A stretch of DNA of 56,864 nucleotides from a virus: the IMG/VR virus record IMGVR_UViG_3300017751_000018, positions 1-56,864 of that record. The stretch is one strand, 5' to 3'. How positions within the stretch are numbered: position 1 is the stretch's first letter; each line of letters opens with the position of its first letter. A program made the translations under genes and the position numbers. The notes under the pieces are model-generated. The model worked only from the letters and a program-made list of their open reading frames with translations. It was not told the origin of the DNA and did not search any database. This document shows, one piece after another, positions 14,608 through 23,371 of this stretch.

Positions 14608-15261
14608 ATGAAGATCTTTCTTGACACAGCTGATACAAAAGTAATCCAAAAACACCATCTTACAGGTCTGATCGATGGTGTAACAACTAATCCATCTCTC
14701 ATTATGAAGAGTGGTCGCGATCCTGAAAAGGTTTACGAAGAGCTTCGTGATATTGGTATCAAAGATATCAGTATGGAGGTTGTTGGTACTCAAGAAGAGA
14801 TGACTTCTGAGGCACTGCGTCTTTCTCAAAAGTTTGGTGATTGTTGCACTATTAAACTACCCTGTACTCCAGAGGGTCTTTTGATTTGCAATTATCTTTC
14901 TGGTAAAGGTATCAGGACAAATATTACTTTAATCTTTAATGCTGCTCAAGGTATCCTTGCAGCTAAAGCAGGAGCAACTTATGTCTCTCCTTTTGTTGGT
15001 CGTTTGGATGATCAATCTATTGCTGGTCTTGAAGTTGTTCGTTCAATTTCAGAGTTGTATTGTATTCATGGTATGAAGACCCAAGTTCTTGCTGCTTCTA
15101 TCCGTGAAGTTCATCGTGCAGTTCGGTCTTGGTATAATGGTGCTGATGTTGTAACAATGCCACCATCAGTGTTTGAAAAAATGTATAATCATATTCTGAC
15201 TGACAAAGGTTTAGAAATTTTTGATAAAGATTGGGAGGCTGTACAAAATGCAAGAACCTGA
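14608..15261 (+). CDS. talC: TalC transaldolase
   Basis: This 217-aa class I aldolase-type transaldolase transfers dihydroxyacetone units in the pentose phosphate pathway. Recognisable elements are MKIFLDTADT at the start, IDGVTTNPSLI, the Schiff-base lysine Lys83 in TIKLPCTPEG, IRTNITLIFNAAQ, GATYVSPFVGRLDD and a C-terminal VLAASIREVHR plus DVVTMPP. Length is normal for the small TalC/FSA group. It is a common cyanophage auxiliary gene that acts with CP12 to feed NADPH and ribose for phage DNA synthesis. It has a CTAAATA box upstream. The next small ORF overlaps its 3' end. Confidence 0.96.
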   Translation: MKIFLDTADTKVIQKHHLTGLIDGVTTNPSLIMKSGRDPEKVYEELRDIGIKDISMEVVGTQEEMTSEALRLSQKFGDCCTIKLPCTPEGLLICNYLSGKGIRTNITLIFNAAQGILAAKAGATYVSPFVGRLDDQSIAGLEVVRSISELYCIHGMKTQVLAASIREVHRAVRSWYNGADVVTMPPSVFEKMYNHILTDKGLEIFDKDWEAVQNART

Positions 15262-15370
15262 AGAGAAGAAAGAAATTCCACCTACAGATGATGCAACAGG
15301 AATCTTTGAGTTTCCTGAAGATGATAAGGATCTAAAAGAAATGTACACTAATCACGAAGAAGGTTCTTGA
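15248..15370 (+). CDS. Small acidic hypothetical protein (40 aa)
   Basis: An ATG ORF overlaps the talC 3' end by 14 bp. It encodes a very acidic peptide (MQEPEEKKEIPPTDD..., FEFPEDDKDLKEM). The overlap suggests translation coupled to talC. No family is recognised, and the reading is supported only by position and composition. It ends 6 bp before the tRNA gene. Confidence 0.45.
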   Translation: MQEPEEKKEIPPTDDATGIFEFPEDDKDLKEMYTNHEEGS

Positions 15371-15376
15371 TTTTTG

Positions 15377-15460
15377 GGGAGTGTGGCGGAATCGGTAGAC
15401 GCACCAGACTTAAAATCTGTTGAGAGTAATCTCGTGGGAGTTCAAGTCTCCCTACTCCTA
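15377..15460 (+). tRNA. tRNA-Leu (anticodon UAA)
   Basis: An 84-nt cloverleaf is visible. The acceptor GGGAGTG pairs with TACTCCT (two G-U pairs) and has an A discriminator. The D-arm is GCGGAATCGGTAGACGC. The anticodon loop is CTTAAAA with UAA at 15411-15413. A long variable arm (GAGAGTAATCTC) is typical of leucine tRNAs, and the T-arm is GGGAG-TTCAAGT-CTCCC. No CCA is encoded. It reads UUA, a frequent codon in this AT-rich phage but less used in GC-richer Synechococcus hosts (inference). Confidence 0.95.
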
Positions 15461-15489
15461 TATAATGTAGGTCTCCTACGATAAAAAAA
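15461..15489 (+). promoter_or_regulatory. TATAAT box and small hairpin after the tRNA
   Basis: A TATAAT hexamer (15461-15466) abuts the tRNA 3' end. It is followed by a 5-bp hairpin GTAGG-TCT-CCTAC (15467-15479) and an A-rich run before the next ATG. It may be a -10 element for the exported-protein gene or a 3' processing signal for the tRNA. No -35 was found because the upstream sequence is tRNA. Confidence 0.35.
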
Positions 15490-15993
15490 ATGAAGAAAGC
15501 TTTATTAGCTTTTGGAATGTTAATGATGACTGCTAGCGCAGCAAATGCTGGCGGATTAGTTCATAAAATGTCTTCTAGTGTCCAACTAACTGTTGATTCT
15601 GCTAGAAGTTCAGCAACAAGATTAGGGTCTCAGTATAGTGTCTCTGGTTCTAATGTCGCAACCTCTGATGGCACAACTTCTGGTGTTCTTTCAAGTGGCA
15701 CAATCACCAGTGGGGTATATTCTCCTGGCGCTATTTCAGCAAGTCAAATTTCGGCAACAAACGGAGAAGCATTCTCCTTTAGTACCTCTTATCTTCAAGG
15801 CGATGCAGTTCCAACTGCTGCTCCTACTGTAGGTGATGTTCCTAATTTCTCTAGTGTAACTTCTTACACTGCTGGTACTGCTGGAACATTAGCTGGTACT
15901 GTAGATACTTCGGGTGCTCTAACCGTGACGGCTGGTGGAGCTGGCAGTACGGCAATTGGTCAATTTGTAAGTGAAATCACGGTAATTGATTGA
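15490..15993 (+). CDS. Exported protein A with signal peptide
   Basis: This 167-aa protein starts with a classical signal peptide (MKKALLAFGMLMMTASAANA, cleavage after ANA) and continues as a Ser/Thr/Gly/Val-rich, cysteine-free chain. Three segments recur in the next gene: SQYSVSGSNV / WQYSVSGTNV, NGEAFSFSTSY / PGEAFQFTQTY, and FVSEITVID / RVTEVISVTD. The two are therefore diverged paralogs from a tandem duplication. Composition suggests a beta-rich periplasmic or surface protein. No family recognised. It lies between tRNA-Leu and paralog B. Confidence 0.72.
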   Translation: MKKALLAFGMLMMTASAANAGGLVHKMSSSVQLTVDSARSSATRLGSQYSVSGSNVATSDGTTSGVLSSGTITSGVYSPGAISASQISATNGEAFSFSTSYLQGDAVPTAAPTVGDVPNFSSVTSYTAGTAGTLAGTVDTSGALTVTAGGAGSTAIGQFVSEITVID

Positions 15994-16005
15994 TGGAACT
16001 TAGTT

Positions 16006-16500
16006 ATGGATTTCCTAATCAAAAGGGATGTCGCTGCTCAAATTGTAAAGGCACCTCTTTTTGCCGTTGTTGTACTCATTGCGATGTCTTCTGGGCAAGC
16101 AAAAGCAGTTCCAGTGGTGCCAAACTTCACACAAGGCTCAATGACGAGTCACACTGAGACAACATCAAAGGTGACTGAAACGATTAACTCTATAGACTAT
16201 GCAACAGGATGGCAATACTCAGTAAGTGGAACGAATGTGGACAGTGGTGGTCAATCATTAAGTCCAACACCAACAACAAATTCTGTAATAGTGAATCCTT
16301 TAGGGGGCACAGAGGGGCAAATAACGAGTACCAACTCGGCTCTAAATCTATCCAATCAGAATTTCCAGATAACAACTCCTGGAGAGGCTTTTCAGTTCAC
16401 CCAGACTTACAGCGGTCCAGGAGTATCAAATCAAACTGTGATTCAAAGAGTCACAGAGGTCATAAGCGTAACCGACACCACAAGTATCTTTACCCAGTAA
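16006..16500 (+). CDS. Exported protein B, paralog of protein A
   Basis: This 164-aa protein has an N-terminal hydrophobic signal (APLFAVVVLIAMSSGQAKA, cleavage likely before VPVVPN) preceded by MDFLIKRDVAAQIVK. It shares with protein A the blocks YSVSGTNV, GEAFQFTQTY and RVTEVISVTD. It is Ser/Thr/Asn/Gln-rich without cysteine, so probably an exported beta-rich protein. Its TAA stop touches the beginning of the third exported protein, whose frame is -1 relative to this one. Confidence 0.7.
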   Translation: MDFLIKRDVAAQIVKAPLFAVVVLIAMSSGQAKAVPVVPNFTQGSMTSHTETTSKVTETINSIDYATGWQYSVSGTNVDSGGQSLSPTPTTNSVIVNPLGGTEGQITSTNSALNLSNQNFQITTPGEAFQFTQTYSGPGVSNQTVIQRVTEVISVTDTTSIFTQ

Positions 16501-17486
16501 TATCACTTCTTATCGCCTCTCCTGTCAGTGCTGCTGATGTGGGAGGTGTTTCTGCGACTGCAAACCCAATCGCGAATAGCTCAGGCTCAGTGACCAACCA
16601 AGCTATTCAGGTATTACAAGGACCATATATTACGAATCAATATGGTGGTGGTATCGCATGTCAAGGACCTACTGCTAATATCACACCATTCATTACTCAT
16701 GCTCGTAATGAAAAGGATCCATTTGAGACACATTATTATGAACCACAGTATGATAACAGAGATTTTGAAGGTCGAATGGTAGAAACTCAAAAGAATGTGA
16801 AGAACTGGCCCTGGGAGCCACATTATGATGATAGAACATATACAAACTCAGACGGCGAAACTGTTCGTGCCTTTGAAGATGGTCAAGATATGACTATCAC
16901 GGTCATGGAAATGTCTGGTGATGGTGTTCCTGATAATCCAGGATCGAAATTATGGGATAAACCAGTAAGAACTGGTGATACTAGAAATTATAGTACAAGT
17001 ATTGGATTATCAGCAACAATTTCCTTCCCACTTGATGGTGGATTACAAGAACGATGTAAAGCAGCAGCAGATACTCAAACTGCTTTGATGAAACAGCAAC
17101 TTGCTAACAAAAGATTAGACTTTGAACTTGCGAGACTTAAAAATTGTGGAGAATTAATGAAGGCAGGGATTTCTTTCCATCCCAGGAGCCCTTATAAAAA
17201 AATATGTGCTGATGTTGTAGTTATGAATGTCAATGCAATTCCACAACATCGACATTCTATCCCTTCGGTTTCAGTGCCGACCGTAAGATCTTTATCGCCC
17301 GGTTCCGATCCCGTTGCTCCGCCTTCCTCTCAGTCACAGACAATACCGGGGGCTTCTTACCCCGTAAGGTCGCAATCTTCTTTATCACCTTCTTCACAGT
17401 CGGTTTCACAACCTTTAACAAAAGATCAGCAAGAGGCTTTGCGAGCAGTGCAGAAGTCGTCGCAACTACAGCAATTGAGGCGGTAA
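16500..17486 (+). CDS. Exported protein C (start codon uncertain)
   Basis: The clear coding part starts near a signal-like segment (ISLLIASPVSA, then ADVGGVSATANP). It includes FETHYYEPQYDNRDFEGR, SIGLSATISFPLDGGLQERC, a helix rich in Lys/Leu/Ala (MKQQLANKRLDFELARLKNC) and SPYKKICADVVV. No ATG, GTG or TTG occurs in this frame between 16212 and 16500. The only upstream ATG (16209) would require 97 residues read out of frame through protein B. An ATA at 16500 overlaps the previous TAA. The last 77 residues (Ser/Pro/Gln-rich) overlap the convergent minus-strand gene. Function unknown. Confidence 0.6.
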   Translation: MSLLIASPVSAADVGGVSATANPIANSSGSVTNQAIQVLQGPYITNQYGGGIACQGPTANITPFITHARNEKDPFETHYYEPQYDNRDFEGRMVETQKNVKNWPWEPHYDDRTYTNSDGETVRAFEDGQDMTITVMEMSGDGVPDNPGSKLWDKPVRTGDTRNYSTSIGLSATISFPLDGGLQERCKAAADTQTALMKQQLANKRLDFELARLKNCGELMKAGISFHPRSPYKKICADVVVMNVNAIPQHRHSIPSVSVPTVRSLSPGSDPVAPPSSQSQTIPGASYPVRSQSSLSPSSQSVSQPLTKDQQEALRAVQKSSQLQQLRR

Positions 17487-18060
17487 CAGTTACGGCACCT
17501 GGTGATGGTAGGTTAGCAACAATTTGATCTGGTATATTTAAATTTTCAAATACAGGGAGACATTCTTTTCCTACTGTCTCATACTTGACTATCTTTTTAT
17601 TGTTTTGTAATACTTTTCCTACAGGGTTCTTTAACTGCTGCTCTCTTGTAGGACACTCTGCCTTTGCTGGTGGAGGTGGTGGTGTATCTGTTTTGGTATC
17701 TGTTTTGGTATCATCCTTTTTTTCAGGAGATTTCATAGGTGGAGGTGGCGGTGCCTCTTGAGTAAGATCCAACTTGTTTGGATCATAATCAATAGGATTA
17801 AAGCTGGGAGTTCCGGCATCACAGAATATTTGAACGCCATCACTGTCCTCATCTCTTAAAGTTTGATTTTCACTACTGTCTCTATGTGATTCAACGCATC
17901 CAGGCATATTGACAATTGGTATTCCTATCTGTGTGGTTACCGGCGGATAGATAGGCAATGCTGTCGGTGGATCCGATGTCAACCAAGACGGTGCTTCGGG
18001 AATATTAATCTCTTGTATTCTTATTGGTTGTATATCCACAATAGAACATAACAAGACCAA
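17257..18060 (-). CDS. Proline-rich membrane-anchored protein
   Basis: This protein of up to 267 aa has a soluble N-terminal part with two or three Cys. A spacer follows with APPPPPMKSPEKKDD, a KTDTKTD repeat and PPPPPAK. Then comes a hydrophobic segment (about residues 195-225, VTVTASIAVVATTSALLAKPLADLLLKV) and a very basic C-terminus (KKVIKKIATLRGKK). This is a single-pass membrane layout with a TonB-like proline spacer. No ATG start exists in frame; TTG (18060) or GTG (18039) must be used. It converges on and overlaps the exported protein C gene by 230 bp. Function unknown; a cell-envelope role is inferred. Confidence 0.6.
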   Translation of the reverse strand: MVLLCSIVDIQPIRIQEINIPEAPSWLTSDPPTALPIYPPVTTQIGIPIVNMPGCVESHRDSSENQTLRDEDSDGVQIFCDAGTPSFNPIDYDPNKLDLTQEAPPPPPMKSPEKKDDTKTDTKTDTPPPPPAKAECPTREQQLKNPVGKVLQNNKKIVKYETVGKECLPVFENLNIPDQIVANLPSPGAVTVTASIAVVATTSALLAKPLADLLLKVVKPTVKKVIKKIATLRGKKPPVLSVTERKAEQRDRNRAIKILRSALKPKG

Positions 18061-18063
18061 TCA

Positions 18064-18078
18064 TATTTAGTCTAAATA
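18064..18078. promoter_or_regulatory. Back-to-back late boxes (TATTTAG-T-CTAAATA)
   Basis: CTAAATA lies on the plus strand at 18072-18078 (32 bp before the fibre gene ATG). Its reverse complement TATTTAG is at 18064-18070 facing the minus-strand gene. They form a near-perfect 15-bp palindrome between divergent genes and suggest one bidirectional late promoter element. The minus-direction start would fall inside the longest reading of the minus gene, favouring the GTG at 18039. Confidence 0.5.
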
Positions 18079-18109
18079 GTCAGAGCAAACAGTTCTCAGT
18101 TGAAGAGAG

Positions 18110-21100
18110 ATGCCACTTAATAAGTTAGAGAATTTCATCAAGAATACTGAAGGTAAAATTCTTTATGTTAACCCTAACGATCTTGATGCTACAGATAGCA
18201 TCACGAACCAGGGTAACTCATTAACGAAACCCTTCAAGACTATTCAGCGAGCATTATTAGAATCAGCACGATTCTCATATCAGACTGGATTTGATAACGA
18301 TATTACCGATAAGACAACTATTCTTTTGTTCCCAGGTGATCACTTTATTGACAATCGTCCTGGGTTTGCTATTAAAAAAGATCCTAGTGATTCAACTAGA
18401 GCTGTAGGTGTATCTCCTATTGGTGCAGAAACTTTAGGAACAACTGAATTCGCATTATCTTTAACAAGTGAATTTGACTTAACTGTAGAAAATAATCAGC
18501 TTTATAGATTCAACTCGGTCAATGGTGGTGTTATTATCCCCAGGGGCACATCTCTGGTTGGTCTTGACCTTCGTAAAACTAAGATTAGACCATTATATGT
18601 TCCCAACCCAACAGATGACGATGTTCCTAATAGCGCCATCTTTAGAATTACTGGTAACTGCTACATGTGGCAGTTCTCTCTGTTTGATGGAGTAGGTGAC
18701 CGGTTAGTATTTACCGATCATCAACAATTTACTGATGATAATAGATCTTTCCCAACATTTTCTCACCACAAACTGACATGCTTTGAGTATGCTGATGGTA
18801 AGAATGATGTCAAGGGTTACAATATCACTGACCTCAGCATGTATTATTACAAGCTGACATATGCTTTCCAAGAAGCTTCTGGTCGTGCTATTTCATACGA
18901 ATGGCCTGAAAATCAAGGCGACTTTGAAGCAGTTCGTCAAGAAAATGAAATTGTTGGTGCTCTTGGTACTGACCCTCTTGAGATTGCGAGTATTATTGCT
19001 GGTGACGGATTAAATCCTACAGCTCAGATTACTGTTACCACAGAACAAGCACATGGACTAAGTTCTGGTACTCCAATTAAAATCAGTGGAGTTAATGTAT
19101 CTCAGTATAATATTTCTACTCTTGTTCAGTCTATTGTAGACTCAACAACATTTACATATTCTCTTTCCGTCTTCCCTAATAATCTACCAGCGACACCATC
19201 TAACATTACAAGTGCTGTTGTTACCATTGAATCTGATACTGTAACTGGTGCATCTCCTTATATCTTTAACATCTCATTGCGTTCTGTTTATGGCATGAAC
19301 GGTATGCACACGGATGGTAGTAAAGCTACTGGTTTCCGTTCAATGGTTGTGGCTCAATTCACTGGGATTAGTCTACAAAAAGATGACCGTGCATTTGTTA
19401 AGTATAATCCTCAGTCAAGACTTTATGAAGGTATTACATATCTGAAAGTCTCTGGATCTCAACTGGCAGCAGAATCTTCATCTACAGATGCTACTACTGT
19501 CTATCACTTAGACTCTGGTGCAGTTTATAGGCAAGGATGGGAACAATCTCATATTAAGATCTCAGAAAACGCCGTTGTTCAAGTCGTTTCTGTTTTTGCT
19601 ATTGGTTATAATGCTCACTTTGTTGGCGAAAGTGGTGCTGACGCATCTATCACGAACTCTAACTCTAACTTCGGTCAATTTGCACTTCTAGCAGATGGAT
19701 TTAGGGATGCAGCATTCCCAAGAGATGATCAAGGATATATTACACATATCACCACACCTCAGCATGTAGATACATCAGCATCTAAAATTGATACTGTAAG
19801 TTTCTATCAGTTAGATGTAAGTAAGACAAAGAATGTTGGTCTGTCTAGTCACTTATACATTTTTGGTTTTGATCGTCAGGATGAACCACCTTTAGCACTC
19901 TCTCAAGGTTTCAGAATTGGTGCTAATAAGCAAGAGAAATTATATGTCTCCATTGGGGGTACAGAATATGATGCTGATGTTCGTATGTCGGATAATGTTC
20001 TGACTGGTGTAGCAACAGCTATTCTGGGAGATCAAACTGGTAGCAAGGAAAGTAAACTTAGTGTACCAAATACTAATTTTGCAATGACAACGGATGCCAT
20101 TGGATTGGTAACTGGTGAGAAGATCAGAATCTTTAGTGATAATGGAGATCTTTCGGAAGGTCTTCAGTTCAATAAAATTTATTATGCTATTGTAAACTCT
20201 CCCACAGAGATTAAAATTGCTACAACATTCTCTAACGCTATTAATAATGTACCACTAGAAATATATGGTGGGCAAGATCTAAGAGTTAAGAGTACAGTAT
20301 CTGATAAGCAGACTGGTGAAATTGGACATCCAATTCAGTGGGATATTAACCAAGAACAGTGGTTCTTGCATGTTGAGGATGGTAACACAATCTATCCTCA
20401 GATTCAAACTAATATCAATGTAGAAGATGGATCTGGAACTAACATTGGTTTCATCAAGAGATTTGAAGATAAAAGAAGTATTGAAGACAAATTATATAAA
20501 GTAAGATATGTTATTCCTAAGGAGGCAGGGAACTCTAGAGACCCTGTAAATGGTTTTATCATTCAAAGCTCTAGTCTCACTGGATTTGCTAAGACTGGTG
20601 ATCCTACATCCACTACAATTACCCTGGAAGATAATAACTTTAGAAGGAATCATCAGTTTATTTCTAGTGTTAGTGAGGTCGGTGGTGTTGTTACTGTTAC
20701 AACTGAACTTCCTCATCAAGTCGAAGTTGGGGATATTGTTTTCGTTGAAAATGTTCAAGATTCAAACAACACTGGTGGACTTGCCAATAAGGGATATAAT
20801 GGATTTTTTGCTGTAACTGGTTTAATTAACGCATATCAGTTCAATCATTCTAAGACTGACACCGCTGGTGTAGAGAGAAATACTGGTACTCATGTAGATA
20901 CCAGTAACACTAGGAATCTATTCTTACCTAGATTCTCAATCAACAACAATAATAAAAACTTCTCACTATATCGTAGTACCGTTGTTGAACCATATCTTAA
21001 TGGACAAGAAGACGGTGTTTACATCTTAGAACTTCTTTCTGCTGATTATGCTCCACCGCAGGAATTTACTCCCAAGAAGTACGAACAGAATGTTACTTAC

Positions 21101-23344
21101 TATTATCCACAACAAGATAGAGACAATATTCTAATCAACGCACCTGCTTCAAAATCATTTGCAAGGCGCTCACCTTTAGGTAAAGTTGATGTTAATGATT
21201 TGACAAATTCATTAACAAGAGAGACAGTTGACAAGTTCCTAAAAACATTTAATGTTGGTTACGCAGTATCTAGTGTCACCAGTATCTCTGCTGGTATTTG
21301 TACAATTACTTTTGAAAATCAGCATGATCTGAGTGGACTCAAAATTCATGAGAATTTAGTCACTGCCTCAGGATATGCTGAAACTAGCAGATATAATGTA
21401 AAGTTACTCGATGGTAGTGATTGGAACGGTGCTACAGCTACAGTCACAGTTGGTGTTGGATCTACCACTATTACTGGTCTAGAAGTATTTGCACCTGGAT
21501 CTGCATATTCTGGTGGAGAAACACTAACCATTGATACTTTCCCAGGATCTTCAATTGGTGTTCCTACAACAGGTATTACTTCTTGTATTGGTGATGTTGT
21601 AAATATCACTGGCATTGGTACAACTAGCGACGGACTATTCAGAATTACCAGCGTACCTGATAAGAATAGTATTGCTATCGCAGTAACATCTGGAGATCCT
21701 ATTGTTATTGCAGGTCAATATGCTTATAGAGTTACTCCATCCGTCTCTATTGCATCTACTCATTTTGATATTGCCACAGGATTGACCACAATCACTACAT
21801 CAGTTCCACATGGTTTGAGGAGAGGATCTAAGTTTAAAGTTGTTGATACTAGTAGCAATAAAGTTGGTGAGTTTATTGTCAATACCGTTGCAGGTATCAC
21901 TACATTTACATCTACAACAGTTAATGATATTAACTTTGCTCCTGGGCACAGATTATATAAATTTGCATTTGATGGAAACAACCAATCTGTACCTTTATCA
22001 GAAGCTATTGGAGCAAGATATACTAATTTGTATGCTGGAGAACATGCAGTAACTAAAGATGCGCTAGACAATACCACAACAACTGTAAGATTACAAGTTC
22101 CCAATTTGGGTATTGGTACTGATCTAAGATTCAAACTTGGTGATTACATTGAGATTGATGCTGAGATCATGAGAGTATCTGAGCAAGGTCTAATTGGTGG
22201 TGGTAATGATGGTCTCCGTGTTATTCGTGGTTCACTTGGTACTCTACCAGCAGAACATTATTCTGGTTCCTTGATTAGAAAGATTGATCCGTTGCCTATC
22301 GAGTTGCGTCGTCCTTCTATTCTTCGTGCATCTGGACATACATTTGTGTATCTTGGATATGGTCCAGGTAACTATTCAACCGGTCTTCCTCAAGTACAGA
22401 ACAGAACACTGACTGATGATGAGGAGTATCTATCTCAGGCACAGGAAAGAGCAGCTGGTTCAATTGTATATACCGGTCTGAATAACGAGGGTGACTTCTA
22501 CATTGGTAACAAGAGAATCTCTTCTTCTAGTGGTGAAGAATCATCCTTTGGTATTCCTATTCCTACTGTAACAGGTGAATCTGCATCTAGTAACTCCGTC
22601 GTATTTGACGAAGTTATTGTTAGACAGAGAATCATTATTGAAGGTGGTCCTCAACAGAATATCCTGTCTCAGTTTGATGGTCCAGTAACATTCTCTAATG
22701 ATGTTAACTTCACCGATGATTTAATTACAAGTGGAACTGTAGAGCTTGGTGGTGATATTGAAATTACTGGTGATTTCGCCAATGGTGCTAAGTTAAACAA
22801 TGTCTTAGTTGGTGTTGGTACTCAGAAGACTGAAATTACAACAGTTCCTGGATCTGGTGATCTTGTTCTTAATGCTGCAACTGGATTTGCTGTTGCTATT
22901 GCAACCGATACTAAGTACACTGCATCAGTAACATTTGAGAAACAGGTTAACTTCAATGGTTTCACCACATTCTCTGGTGATGTATACATGAGTGGTGCTG
23001 GATTTACATATTGTGGTGGTCCTCTCCATGTATGTGATGATATTGTTGCATTCTACGGTCAGACTTCTGACATTGCTATGAAAGAAAATGTATCCACACT
23101 TGAAGATCCTCTTGCTAAGGTTCTCCAGATCCGTGGTACTGAATATGACTGGAAGAAAGGCAACAAGAGCTATACTGGTCATGATGTTGGCGTTATCGCT
23201 CAAGATGTTGAAAAAGTTCTTCCTGAAGCAGTATCTACCAAACCTGACGGCACTAAAGGTGTCCACTATAACAAACTAATTCCTCTTCTCATTGAAGCAG
23301 TCAAAGACCTTAGTTCACAAGTCGATGACCTAAAGGATAAATAA
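18110..23344 (+). CDS. Long tail fibre/spike protein with C-terminal S74 chaperone domain
   Basis: This 1744-aa virion fibre begins with a pectate-lyase-like beta-helix start (KILYVNPNDLDATDS, SLTKPFKTIQRALLESARFS, TTILLFPGDHFIDN). A long beta-rich body includes GLSSGTPIKISGV-type and APGSAYSGGETL-type repeats. It ends in a Peptidase_S74 intramolecular chaperone (about residues 1648-1744): QTSDIAMKENVS, EYDWKK, HDVGVIAQDVEKVLPEAV, then a coiled-coil end. The catalytic Ser/Lys dyad is visible as Ser1653 and Lys1658, with the usual 5-residue spacing. Auto-cleavage before Ser1653 would release the chaperone after trimerisation. It probably contacts the host surface. Confidence 0.85.
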   Translation: MPLNKLENFIKNTEGKILYVNPNDLDATDSITNQGNSLTKPFKTIQRALLESARFSYQTGFDNDITDKTTILLFPGDHFIDNRPGFAIKKDPSDSTRAVGVSPIGAETLGTTEFALSLTSEFDLTVENNQLYRFNSVNGGVIIPRGTSLVGLDLRKTKIRPLYVPNPTDDDVPNSAIFRITGNCYMWQFSLFDGVGDRLVFTDHQQFTDDNRSFPTFSHHKLTCFEYADGKNDVKGYNITDLSMYYYKLTYAFQEASGRAISYEWPENQGDFEAVRQENEIVGALGTDPLEIASIIAGDGLNPTAQITVTTEQAHGLSSGTPIKISGVNVSQYNISTLVQSIVDSTTFTYSLSVFPNNLPATPSNITSAVVTIESDTVTGASPYIFNISLRSVYGMNGMHTDGSKATGFRSMVVAQFTGISLQKDDRAFVKYNPQSRLYEGITYLKVSGSQLAAESSSTDATTVYHLDSGAVYRQGWEQSHIKISENAVVQVVSVFAIGYNAHFVGESGADASITNSNSNFGQFALLADGFRDAAFPRDDQGYITHITTPQHVDTSASKIDTVSFYQLDVSKTKNVGLSSHLYIFGFDRQDEPPLALSQGFRIGANKQEKLYVSIGGTEYDADVRMSDNVLTGVATAILGDQTGSKESKLSVPNTNFAMTTDAIGLVTGEKIRIFSDNGDLSEGLQFNKIYYAIVNSPTEIKIATTFSNAINNVPLEIYGGQDLRVKSTVSDKQTGEIGHPIQWDINQEQWFLHVEDGNTIYPQIQTNINVEDGSGTNIGFIKRFEDKRSIEDKLYKVRYVIPKEAGNSRDPVNGFIIQSSSLTGFAKTGDPTSTTITLEDNNFRRNHQFISSVSEVGGVVTVTTELPHQVEVGDIVFVENVQDSNNTGGLANKGYNGFFAVTGLINAYQFNHSKTDTAGVERNTGTHVDTSNTRNLFLPRFSINNNNKNFSLYRSTVVEPYLNGQEDGVYILELLSADYAPPQEFTPKKYEQNVTYYYPQQDRDNILINAPASKSFARRSPLGKVDVNDLTNSLTRETVDKFLKTFNVGYAVSSVTSISAGICTITFENQHDLSGLKIHENLVTASGYAETSRYNVKLLDGSDWNGATATVTVGVGSTTITGLEVFAPGSAYSGGETLTIDTFPGSSIGVPTTGITSCIGDVVNITGIGTTSDGLFRITSVPDKNSIAIAVTSGDPIVIAGQYAYRVTPSVSIASTHFDIATGLTTITTSVPHGLRRGSKFKVVDTSSNKVGEFIVNTVAGITTFTSTTVNDINFAPGHRLYKFAFDGNNQSVPLSEAIGARYTNLYAGEHAVTKDALDNTTTTVRLQVPNLGIGTDLRFKLGDYIEIDAEIMRVSEQGLIGGGNDGLRVIRGSLGTLPAEHYSGSLIRKIDPLPIELRRPSILRASGHTFVYLGYGPGNYSTGLPQVQNRTLTDDEEYLSQAQERAAGSIVYTGLNNEGDFYIGNKRISSSSGEESSFGIPIPTVTGESASSNSVVFDEVIVRQRIIIEGGPQQNILSQFDGPVTFSNDVNFTDDLITSGTVELGGDIEITGDFANGAKLNNVLVGVGTQKTEITTVPGSGDLVLNAATGFAVAIATDTKYTASVTFEKQVNFNGFTTFSGDVYMSGAGFTYCGGPLHVCDDIVAFYGQTSDIAMKENVSTLEDPLAKVLQIRGTEYDWKKGNKSYTGHDVGVIAQDVEKVLPEAVSTKPDGTKGVHYNKLIPLLIEAVKDLSSQVDDLKDK

Positions 23345-23371
23345 GTAAAAAGGTCTTGCCACTAAAAGATA

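Noticed and set aside
16209-16499. ATG 16209 as the start of exported protein C
   Set aside because: The extra 97 residues look like an out-of-frame reading of protein B; kept only as an alternative.
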